Positions 7,498-13,401 of a stretch of DNA of 15,757 nucleotides are shown piece after piece. The notes beneath the pieces are model-generated. The model saw nothing but the letters and a program-made list of their open reading frames with translations, was not told the DNA's origin and made no database searches. Both the position numbers and the translations under genes were made by a program. Numbering within the stretch: the first letter of the stretch is position 1; every line of letters starts with the position of its first letter. This DNA comes from an uncultured Eubacteriales bacterium (GTDB lineage Bacteria > Bacillota > Clostridia > Oscillospirales > Oscillospiraceae): NCBI GenBank assembly GCA_949744025.1, contig CATJWA010000164.1, forward strand, positions 1 to 15,757. Direction: 5' to 3'.

Positions 7498-8433
7498 TTA
7501 TTGAATAATACTTACGCTGCGGCCGGGGAAAAGGGGTATTGCGGCACGAATGCTCTTTTTGGCGGGCAATCCGTTTCCGAACAGGACCGTAAGGCAGTCA
7601 AGCTCCGGAGCGGGGGAGGTTTCCTGTATGGCAAAGGGCCGAAGCTCTACCAAGGGGCCGACACAGTCAGCCAAATACAGCCCCTCCGGAAGCGAGAGTA
7701 CGCCTTTGACGCGATAGGTGTCGCCGGCAAATATTTTTAAAAAGGCCTCAACGGAGGCGAGGTCAAAGTCAGATAAATGCAGGGTCAGCTTCTGGAGTGT
7801 TATGTCGCGGGTGTGAATCTCAGCAGGACCATCGGCGGACAGGGGACAAGCCATTTCTTCAAGCCAATCTGGCTCGAGACGGCCGAAGCTTGTCTCATGT
7901 ACGGGGCGCCCAGGCTTCTGTGCCTCGGCGGCGGCTCGTATTTCTGAGAGCTGCCGAGGCTCGGCAAGGTCGCACTTGTTTATCAAAACAAGGTCGGCGA
8001 CGGCGAGCTGCATACGGCAAACGCGAGCTGTCTGATAGACTTTTTGAAAACGCGCAGCGTCAATAAGGCATATCGCGCCGGCGTAATCAAGTGAGTCAAA
8101 CTTGCCGCTTTGAGTGAGAATGGAGCGCACGGCAGTGGGGTCGGACAGGCCGGAGGCCTCAACAAAAATGAGCTCGGGAGGCTCGGCAAGAGCGAGCAGG
8201 GAGGCAAGACCGTCCTCAAACTGCTCAACCCGACAGGAGCAAAAAATGGAACCGTTGTTAATTTCAACAAGCTTGGCCCTGAGGTCAGAAAGCAGTACGC
8301 CGTCTACACCGACCTTGCCGAACTCGTTGACCACGATGGCCAGCCGCCGGCTGGGGAACAGACGGACAAGGTTGTGCAGAAACGTGGTTTTGCCGGAGCC
8401 CAAAAAGCCGGTTATGAGATATAGCTTTGTCAT
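7498..8433 (-). CDS. CobW/COG0523 family GTP-binding protein (metallochaperone-like)
   Basis: This 311-residue G3E-family GTPase has Walker A GFLGSGKTT (9-17), a switch region NEFGKVGVDG (36-45), EASGLSDP (92-99) and the guanine-specificity motif NKCD (152-155). COG0523 proteins usually bind metal through a CxCC motif after NNG; here that place reads NNGSIFCSC (59-67), with Cys65 and Cys67 only, so the metal site is altered. The C-terminal CobW domain is present but short. The start ATG has GGAGG (8439-8443 on this strand) with a 5-base spacer. It is the last gene of the minus-strand group with a UroD-like methyltransferase and a DUF5714 protein. It is probably a metal (Zn or Co) insertion or protein-assembly factor for this corrinoid module rather than a cobalamin biosynthesis enzyme. 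The substrate protein is unknown. Confidence 0.85.
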   Translation of the reverse strand: MTKLYLITGFLGSGKTTFLHNLVRLFPSRRLAIVVNEFGKVGVDGVLLSDLRAKLVEINNGSIFCSCRVEQFEDGLASLLALAEPPELIFVEASGLSDPTAVRSILTQSGKFDSLDYAGAICLIDAARFQKVYQTARVCRMQLAVADLVLINKCDLAEPRQLSEIRAAAEAQKPGRPVHETSFGRLEPDWLEEMACPLSADGPAEIHTRDITLQKLTLHLSDFDLASVEAFLKIFAGDTYRVKGVLSLPEGLYLADCVGPLVELRPFAIQETSPAPELDCLTVLFGNGLPAKKSIRAAIPLFPGRSVSIIQ

Positions 8434-8493
8434 AGGAGCCTCCTTCCGGTAAGAGCGGAGGCATTTGCCCCCACCCGATGAGCTTATATCCGG

Positions 8494-9090
8494 TTATGCC
8501 TTGTCTTCGGTGTTCTTAGGGAAGAACGGGCAGGCTGTGCCGCGGCATTCGCGGCTGCGGGAGAAATGATGACAGGTGACATTCTGTGTACCTCCGAGAT
8601 TAAGCCCAAGAAGCTCAGGCGCGGCTTCAGCAGCGGCATTTGCCGACAGGCAAACCACGCGCTTGCAGCAGCGCGGTCCCTCGATGGAGGCAACGGCTTC
8701 AAGACAACGTGCAGTTATGGCATTGGCGGCAGACCAGCCGGACTTGGAGGTGGGAGTGGTTTTTTGCCATACGGAGGCGAAAACTCCCGCGCCAATAGCG
8801 GCTCCGCAGCAGCCGTAGTTGCCGCACAGACCGCCGGGGACCTCGCCGGCGCGCTTTGCAGCAGTGTTCAGGTCGGCTGCAAGAGCGTCACGGCCGCGGG
8901 CGCAGCGCATATGCGCTGCGGTGAGCAGGGCGAGAGGGACAAGGACATGGTGGTCCGGACAGTGCATCGGCAGTTCCGGCAGGTCCATGAGCTCGCAGGC
9001 TATGCCGGCAGGAGTAAGCGGCTCTCCCGCGTCGTATAATTCAAGACAGCGCGCAACAAGCTGAGCGCTGCGTGCAGGGTCGGGAAGCAT
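8494..9090 (-). CDS. DUF5714-type Cys/His-rich protein of unknown function
   Basis: This 198-residue protein has many potential metal ligands: HCPDHH (43-48), GLCGNYGCCGAAIGAG (87-102, Cys89, Cys94, Cys95), GPRCCKR (138-144), TCHHF (172-176) and ECRGTACPF (181-189). The CGxxGxCGAA segment and GPRCCKR are how I recognise it as DUF5714, which has no established biochemical role. ATG 9090 is chosen because AAAGGA lies 8 bases before it; an upstream in-frame start at 9198 would add a stretch overlapping a terminator-like region. Its neighbours are a UroD-thioredoxin fusion upstream and a CobW GTPase 60 bases downstream on the same strand. A role in metal or iron-sulfur handling for the corrinoid module is inference only. 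Confidence 0.75.
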   Translation of the reverse strand: MLPDPARSAQLVARCLELYDAGEPLTPAGIACELMDLPELPMHCPDHHVLVPLALLTAAHMRCARGRDALAADLNTAAKRAGEVPGGLCGNYGCCGAAIGAGVFASVWQKTTPTSKSGWSAANAITARCLEAVASIEGPRCCKRVVCLSANAAAEAAPELLGLNLGGTQNVTCHHFSRSRECRGTACPFFPKNTEDKA

Positions 9091-9170
9091 AAGGTAAATT
9101 CCTTTCTGTGGGTATGTCAGAAAAAATAGCTTGCGAAAATGGCTGAGTAGTGGGAGAATAGAAGCGTTAG

Positions 9171-9220
9171 AAAAACGGGGGACAATCCCCTCCGCCAACC
9201 GCTTACGGCTAATGGAGGGG
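9171..9220 (-). terminator. Terminator-like element with two alternative hairpins
   Basis: Read on the minus strand, arm 9220-9214 pairs with 9193-9187 (7 bp, CCCCTCC with GGAGGGG), with an inner GCC/GGC stem. The GGGG of the second arm can instead pair with the following TCCCC (9190-9186 with 9182-9178), giving a short hairpin followed by CG and TTTTT (9175-9171). The two folds exclude each other. It lies between the UroD-thioredoxin gene and the DUF5714 gene, so it could be a partial terminator or an attenuator. Confidence 0.4.
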
Positions 9221-9231
9221 AAAGCTCCGCC

Positions 9232-9252
9232 GCGTAAAGCGCTGGTTTACGC
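9232..9252 (-). repeat. Hairpin directly after the UroD-thioredoxin stop codon
   Basis: GCGTAAA (9232-9238) and TTTACGC (9246-9252) form a perfect 7-bp inverted repeat with a 7-base loop, directly adjoining the stop codon of the minus-strand gene. There is no T tract, so it is more likely an mRNA 3' end stabiliser, or part of the larger structured element that follows it. Confidence 0.4.
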
Positions 9253-10626
9253 TTACATCACCGCGCGTATTGCCGCCTCAAGCTCCTCGCGGGAGGGAAT
9301 GATGGACTTGAACTTCAGCTCGCCGTTGATGTACAGTGAGGGGAGGTTGGGCACGCCCATCTTTTTTGTGCGGGCGATATCCTCTTTAATGGTGTATTTA
9401 TAGACCTTGTAGTCAATCGCGTCACCAAAAGCGGCTTTGGCCTCGTCCGCGGCGGCGACCATGTAGGTGCAGGCCGCGCAGGTGGCGGGGTCAAGTGTGA
9501 AGGCTTCGACAAGAGGCTTTTTCAGATTTGTGTAGTCTGGCAGCTCGACGGCGGACAGGTCGGTGTCGTCCTCAGCGACATAGTCCTTTACCATCTCGCG
9601 CACCTCATCGGGGTGCTGGGCGGCCTGCATACAGCCTATGGTGTTCTCAAAGGGAATGCCGAAGGGCATGTCACAGCCGGTGGCCACGATAAGGCCGGTA
9701 GTATCCTCAAACGAGTCGAGCATGTCTATGACATATTTCATGTTGTCCTGCTGCGTGCCGTGGAGCATTATGGTGGTCAGCGGAATGTTGCCGCCAATGG
9801 AGACATTATACTTGTCACAGATGGCCTTGGCCGTCTGGATATTGACGTTTTCATCGACAGAGATGCTGTGGCAGCCGGTTTTGCACATGACCTCAATATT
9901 CCTTGTTGCGTCGCCGCAGACGAAGAAGGAGGCGTAGGCTCCCTTTGATTTTATGTGCTCGAACAGTGCGGTGAAGGGCTCGGCTATGAACTCCTCGAAA
10001 TGCGCGGTGGATATCTGGGAAATGAGGGGGTCAACCACGGCGATGACATCCATACCCGCTTCGATAAAGTAATCAGCCATCTTGAAGGCAACCTTGTTGC
10101 AGAAGTCAAGCAGGTCATGTACATACTCGTCGTCGTCGAACATGTCCATGAATATGTTGCTTCCGCGCAGGTGGGAGGCCAGAGTCAAAGGACCGGTGAT
10201 AAGACCGTAAAGCGCGGTGGTGTCGCCTATGGCTTCCTTTATACGGCGCATGGAGCGGCATATAAGGGGAATGCGGCCGTCCTCGGCGGAGGGAATGGTG
10301 CACTCGCAGGGAACCACGGGGTCCTCATCCTCGTCACAGTCGAGCGGGTGGGAGGCCACGGAGGGAGGACCATCGTCCGCCCAGAGCAGGTCGCAGCCGA
10401 GAATCTCCGCCTCGACCTGAAGGTCAAAGATGCAGCACAGGCCGTCCGGCTTAAAAAGGCGGTTGACCTCAAGCAGGCACTCGACCATCTTGTCCTCATC
10501 CTGAAGAAACTCGGTGGCGGTATAGCCCTTGAGTCTGGCGGAATGGGCGCCGGAGAAGGGAATCCAAGGCGTGCGCGGAGTGCTTTTGTGTTCCAGAGCA
10601 TTAAAGACTAATTCTTTCGGGAGCAT
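9253..10626 (-). CDS. UroD/MtaA-like methyltransferase domain fused to thioredoxin-like domain
   Basis: This 457-residue cytoplasmic protein has a uroporphyrinogen-decarboxylase-fold domain (about 1-350) and a C-terminal thioredoxin-like domain (about 372-457). The first domain resembles corrinoid-linked methyltransferases (MtaA/MtbA/CmuA), not heme-pathway HemE: YGLITGPLTLASHLRG (140-155), VVDPLISQIS (197-206), FFVCGDATRN (234-243) and ATGCDMPFGIP (315-325). MtaA and MtbA bind zinc by His-x-Cys plus a distant Cys; here the Cys residues (237, 318) remain but the His position is Phe235. The tail has CAAC (383-386) and a cis-proline-like LPS (428-430), as in redox-active or metal-binding small thioredoxins. 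The start is supported by AGGAGG 8 bases upstream. It leads the minus-strand group and diverges from a PocR-AraC regulator. It may handle the methyl group, a thiol acceptor or redox control; the reaction is unknown. Confidence 0.85.
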   Translation of the reverse strand: MLPKELVFNALEHKSTPRTPWIPFSGAHSARLKGYTATEFLQDEDKMVECLLEVNRLFKPDGLCCIFDLQVEAEILGCDLLWADDGPPSVASHPLDCDEDEDPVVPCECTIPSAEDGRIPLICRSMRRIKEAIGDTTALYGLITGPLTLASHLRGSNIFMDMFDDDEYVHDLLDFCNKVAFKMADYFIEAGMDVIAVVDPLISQISTAHFEEFIAEPFTALFEHIKSKGAYASFFVCGDATRNIEVMCKTGCHSISVDENVNIQTAKAICDKYNVSIGGNIPLTTIMLHGTQQDNMKYVIDMLDSFEDTTGLIVATGCDMPFGIPFENTIGCMQAAQHPDEVREMVKDYVAEDDTDLSAVELPDYTNLKKPLVEAFTLDPATCAACTYMVAAADEAKAAFGDAIDYKVYKYTIKEDIARTKKMGVPNLPSLYINGELKFKSIIPSREELEAAIRAVM

Positions 10627-10680
10627 ATTGTTTTCCTCCTTGCGTAGAAAATCAGATTTGAATAAGGATTATTAACTATA

Positions 10681-10689
10681 AGTATATCA
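10681..10689 (-). promoter_or_regulatory. Extended -10 promoter for the UroD-thioredoxin gene
   Basis: On the minus strand this reads TGATATACT, a TGn extended -10 with a TATACT hexamer (one mismatch to TATAAT). It lies about 55 bases upstream of the start codon in an AT-rich stretch. The -35 region at a 17-base spacing (ATGTAA) is poor, which fits an activator-dependent or extended -10 promoter. Confidence 0.5.
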
Positions 10690-10709
10690 CAGTTATTTTC
10701 CGCTTACAT

Positions 10710-10738
10710 AAAACTTATTTGCGATTTGTGAAAGTTTT
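10710..10738. promoter_or_regulatory. Candidate operator in the divergent control region
   Basis: AAAACTT (10710-10716) and AAGTTTT (10732-10738) form a 7-bp inverted repeat with a 15-base gap, so the arm centres are 22 bases (about two helical turns) apart. Inside it lies TTGCGATTTGTG (10719-10730), which recurs with one mismatch at 12056-12067 upstream of the corrinoid-protein gene. It is a reasonable binding site for the PocR-AraC protein encoded next to it, but AT-rich sequence makes chance repeats common. Confidence 0.35.
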
Positions 10739-10764
10739 GTACTATTTTTAGGACGGTGATTGAC

Positions 10765-12048
10765 ATGAGCGGCGCTGACGCATTTGCCTTTGATTTGGAT
10801 ACGGCAAAGTTGATTGTGGATTCTGTCGCCGCATTCAGCGGCGTGTGCTGCCGGCTTCTGAGCGCAGACGGAATGGCCTTATACCGAAGCGCCGGCTATA
10901 TTGATGAGTGTGCGTACCTCAGAAAGCTTCCGGGGAAGGTGCCTGCATGTGAAAGGCTTCATTTTCAGGGCATACGCTATTCGGAGAGCCTGGGTGGGCG
11001 CTATGTATACACTTGCCCGTCGGGATTGGCCTACTGCGCAAGTCCGATCATAGTGGGCGGCAGTCTGGCGGGCGGTCTGGTTTCGGGGCCTGTGCGGCTT
11101 GTGGAGGCAGACGATTTGTCGGAGGAGTTGGCTGAGCAGAGGCAGGTTTCCGGAGAGCAGATGGGCGAGCTGTGCAGCTTTTTGAGCGGAATTGCGCAGA
11201 TGGAGCCCGGGAAGCTGAGCAGTCTGTCGGTTATATTGTTTGCCGGCACTGTCTGCATAGGCGATGACAGCCGTGAGCTGCTGCGCCGACGGGGTGAGGA
11301 CTGGCAGCAAAGGGAGATAGGGCAGTATATCCACCAGGCCAAGGCGGGCACACATGCAGGACGATATCCCATTGAAAAGGAGCAGGAGCTTTTCGCCGCA
11401 GTAGCGCGAGGTGACCGCTTCACAGCCATTGCGCTGCTTAATGAGCTCCTGGGGCATATATTTTACTTTGTCCCGAGTGAGGACATGAGGAAAATACGTA
11501 TCACGGAGCTGCTGTCGGGTCTGTCGCGAGCGGCCGTACAGGGCGGAGCGGACACTGGGCTTGTCCTGGGGCTGAGCGAGAAGCACATCAGACAGCTCGG
11601 CAAGCTTCACTCACAGGAGGAAATCGCCTGGTGGACGGCCCAGGCAATGAGGCAGTACACGGACCTTGTGTTTGAGCAGATGAGCTCGAAATATAAAAAC
11701 ACCATACGGAAGGCTATAAGCTACATGCAGCTCAACTGTGAAAAAAAGCTGACGCTTGAGGAGGTGGCCGACTATGTGTGCTATTCCCGTTCGCATTTTT
11801 CTAAGCTGTTCAAGGCAGAGATGGGCTGCGGCTTCCGTACCTACCTCAACGAGCTGCGTGTGGAAAAAAGCAAAGCGCTGCTGCTTGAAAGGAGCATACC
11901 GATTTCGGAGATTCACACGGCCTGCGGTTTTGACAGCCAGAGCTATTACTGCAAGGTGTTCAAGCGCCTTGTCGGTGTTACTCCGGATTATTACCGCAAA
12001 CACAGCAGGCGAATAGACCAGAGCAGGGAGCGCAGCAGCCAGTCATGA
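10765..12048 (+). CDS. PocR-sensor AraC-family transcriptional regulator
   Basis: This 427-residue protein combines an N-terminal PocR ligand-sensing domain (about 7-115) with a C-terminal AraC double helix-turn-helix (about 312-412). The sensor contains Cys28, Cys29, Cys49, Cys62, Cys84 and Cys91, around ACERLHFQGI and YTCPSGLAYC. The DNA-binding half shows KLTLEEVADYVCYSRSHFSK (328-347) as the first HTH, and ISEIHTACGFDSQSYYCKVF (380-399) as the second. It ends with VGVTPDYYRK, a classic AraC tail. PocR domains sense small organic compounds (in Salmonella PocR, propanediol control of pdu/cob). Here it probably activates the flanking methyl-transfer genes in response to their substrate. ATG 10765 is preferred because AGGACGG (10750-10756) lies 8 bases upstream; a GTG at 10756 would be three codons earlier. 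Confidence 0.9.
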   Translation: MSGADAFAFDLDTAKLIVDSVAAFSGVCCRLLSADGMALYRSAGYIDECAYLRKLPGKVPACERLHFQGIRYSESLGGRYVYTCPSGLAYCASPIIVGGSLAGGLVSGPVRLVEADDLSEELAEQRQVSGEQMGELCSFLSGIAQMEPGKLSSLSVILFAGTVCIGDDSRELLRRRGEDWQQREIGQYIHQAKAGTHAGRYPIEKEQELFAAVARGDRFTAIALLNELLGHIFYFVPSEDMRKIRITELLSGLSRAAVQGGADTGLVLGLSEKHIRQLGKLHSQEEIAWWTAQAMRQYTDLVFEQMSSKYKNTIRKAISYMQLNCEKKLTLEEVADYVCYSRSHFSKLFKAEMGCGFRTYLNELRVEKSKALLLERSIPISEIHTACGFDSQSYYCKVFKRLVGVTPDYYRKHSRRIDQSRERSSQS

Positions 12049-12183
12049 AAAATTGTTGCGATTTTTGGTAATTTCGCTTTATCATTTAACTTTGTGGTTG
12101 CGGTTATTTCATTAATTTGATAAGCTTTTAATCATAAATATTGCACATCGTAACAAGCAAAAAATGAAAATGGAGGTATTCTT
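12049..12183 (+). promoter_or_regulatory. AT-rich control region of the corrinoid-protein operon
   Basis: This gap is much richer in A and T than the flanking genes and holds no coding frame. TTGCGATTTTTG (12056-12067) matches the motif at 10719-10730 in 11 of 12 positions. GCTTTATCA (12076-12084) and TGATAAGC (12118-12125) form an imperfect inverted repeat. A weak -35-like TTGCGG at 12099-12104 precedes AT-rich sequence, but I cannot fix a promoter. The ribosome site GGAGG (12172-12176) serves the next gene. No terminator for the regulator gene is visible, so read-through is possible. Confidence 0.4.
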
Positions 12184-12819
12184 ATGAGCATTTTGACTGA
12201 GATTGGCGAGGCCCTGGAGCGTGGAAAGCGCAAGCAGGTTGTGGCGCTTGTAAAGCAGGCGTTAGAAGAGGGTATGGAGCCCCAGAAGGTGCTTACCGAG
12301 GGACTGCTTCCCGGCATGGACGCGGTGGGCATAAAGTTCCGCAACAACGAGATTTTCGTGCCCGAGGTACTGGTGGCCGCACGCGCCATGAGCGCAGGCA
12401 CCGAGATTCTCAAGCCCCTGCTGGCCGAGACGGGCGGAACCAGCCTCGGCAAGGCGGTTATAGGAACCGTGAAGGGTGACCTGCATGATATCGGCAAGAA
12501 CCTTGTCAAGATGATGCTCGAGGGTAAGGGCATTGATGTTGTCGATTTGGGCGTGGATGTGTCCGGCGACGCATTTGTTCAGGCTGCTATTGAGAATGAG
12601 GCGCAGATTATCTGCTGCTCGGCCCTGCTGACGACGACAATGAACTCCATCGGCGACGTGGTCAAGGCCGCGCAGGACGCCGGTATCAGGGACAAGGTTA
12701 AAATCATGATCGGCGGCGCGCCTGTAACGCAGGAATTCTGCGACAGCGTCGGCGCGGACTACTACACTGTAGATGCCGCCTCTGCGGCTATATGCGCGGC
12801 GGAGATACTCACCGCATAA
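12184..12819 (+). CDS. Corrinoid (B12-binding) methyl-carrier protein, MtaC/MtbC/MttC-like
   Basis: This 211-residue cytoplasmic protein carries a methyl group on the cobalt of a corrinoid between two methyltransferases. Residues 1-88 form the helical cap domain (EEGMEPQKVLTEGLLPGMDA is typical), and 90-211 the Rossmann B12 domain. The base-off signature is complete: GDLHDIG with Asp99, His101 (lower axial cobalt ligand) and Gly104, then CSALLTTTM from 145 and IGGAP (176-180). The length is normal for free-standing corrinoid proteins of methylamine, methanol, betaine or methoxy-aromatic systems. The ribosome site GGAGG at 12172-12176 has a 7-base spacer. It is the first gene of a tight operon with a DUF2284 protein, a reductive activator and a UroD-family protein. 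Its methyl donor cannot be read from the sequence. Confidence 0.95.
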   Translation: MSILTEIGEALERGKRKQVVALVKQALEEGMEPQKVLTEGLLPGMDAVGIKFRNNEIFVPEVLVAARAMSAGTEILKPLLAETGGTSLGKAVIGTVKGDLHDIGKNLVKMMLEGKGIDVVDLGVDVSGDAFVQAAIENEAQIICCSALLTTTMNSIGDVVKAAQDAGIRDKVKIMIGGAPVTQEFCDSVGADYYTVDAASAAICAAEILTA

Positions 12820-12852
12820 ATCAACAAGGTCAACAGGCGTGGAGGCGAGGAC

Positions 12853-13398
12853 ATGAAGGCAGAACGGATTCAGGCTCTGGCGAAGCAATTCGGCGCGCTG
12901 CGCTGTGCCGAGATAGACGCGCGGCAGATTGATTATGACCGCTCCTTCAGAGATATGTGCGAGATGAACAGCTGCGGAGTCTACGGGAAGAATTACATGT
13001 GCCCCCCATCCGTGGGGCCTATTGACGAGTTGATGGCCGAGGCGAAGCGCTATCCGAAGGGCGTTCTGTACCAGACGGTGTTTCCGCTGGAGGATTCCTT
13101 TGATTTTGAGGGAATGATTGAGGCGAAGAAAAAACACGCGCGGCTTTCTTCCAGGCTTCAGGTTGCACTGACGGAGGAGATTGGGGGAGAGTTCCTGCAT
13201 TTGTCGGGTGGTGGATGCCCTCTTTGCGAGAGATGCGGTATACTTGACGGCATCCCCTGCCGGAATCCCAAGCTGGCGCTCAGTTCTCTGGAGGCTTACG
13301 GAATAAATGTCTCCGTAACGGCGGGAAATGCCGGACTGCCTTACATCAACGGGAAAGACACCGTGACATATTTCGGCGCGGTGCTGTTTGAGGAATGA
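12853..13398 (+). CDS. DUF2284 Cys-rich, predicted metal-binding protein
   Basis: This 181-residue protein has two cysteine groups: CEMNSCGVYGKNYMCPP with Cys36, Cys41 and Cys50, and CPLCERCGILDGIPC with Cys122, Cys125, Cys128 and Cys136. The spacing of the second group could hold an iron-sulfur cluster or zinc. CPP after the first group and the C-terminal GxxYINGKDTVTYFG are features I associate with DUF2284, annotated as predicted metal-binding. ATG 12853 has GGAGG (12841-12845) 7 bases upstream. It lies 33 bases after the corrinoid-protein gene and 3 bases before the activator gene. A part in electron delivery to the corrinoid or in maturation of the methyltransferase is plausible but not shown. 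Confidence 0.82.
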   Translation: MKAERIQALAKQFGALRCAEIDARQIDYDRSFRDMCEMNSCGVYGKNYMCPPSVGPIDELMAEAKRYPKGVLYQTVFPLEDSFDFEGMIEAKKKHARLSSRLQVALTEEIGGEFLHLSGGGCPLCERCGILDGIPCRNPKLALSSLEAYGINVSVTAGNAGLPYINGKDTVTYFGAVLFEE

Positions 13399-13401
13399 AC
13401 C

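Noticed and set aside
7498..8433. Calling the CobW protein a cobalamin biosynthesis enzyme
   Set aside because: No cobalamin biosynthesis genes are nearby, and COG0523 proteins are mostly metal chaperones; the context is corrinoid use, not synthesis.
9955..10611. 218-codon plus-strand frame inside the UroD-thioredoxin gene
   Set aside because: It is antisense to a clear two-domain protein, and its composition (Gly/Val/His-rich) is typical of antisense frames.
9253..10626. Reading this gene as HemE (heme biosynthesis)
   Set aside because: The C-terminal thioredoxin-like fusion, the CGD/GCD cysteine motifs and the corrinoid neighbours fit the MtaA/CmuA-like branch. No other heme genes are present.
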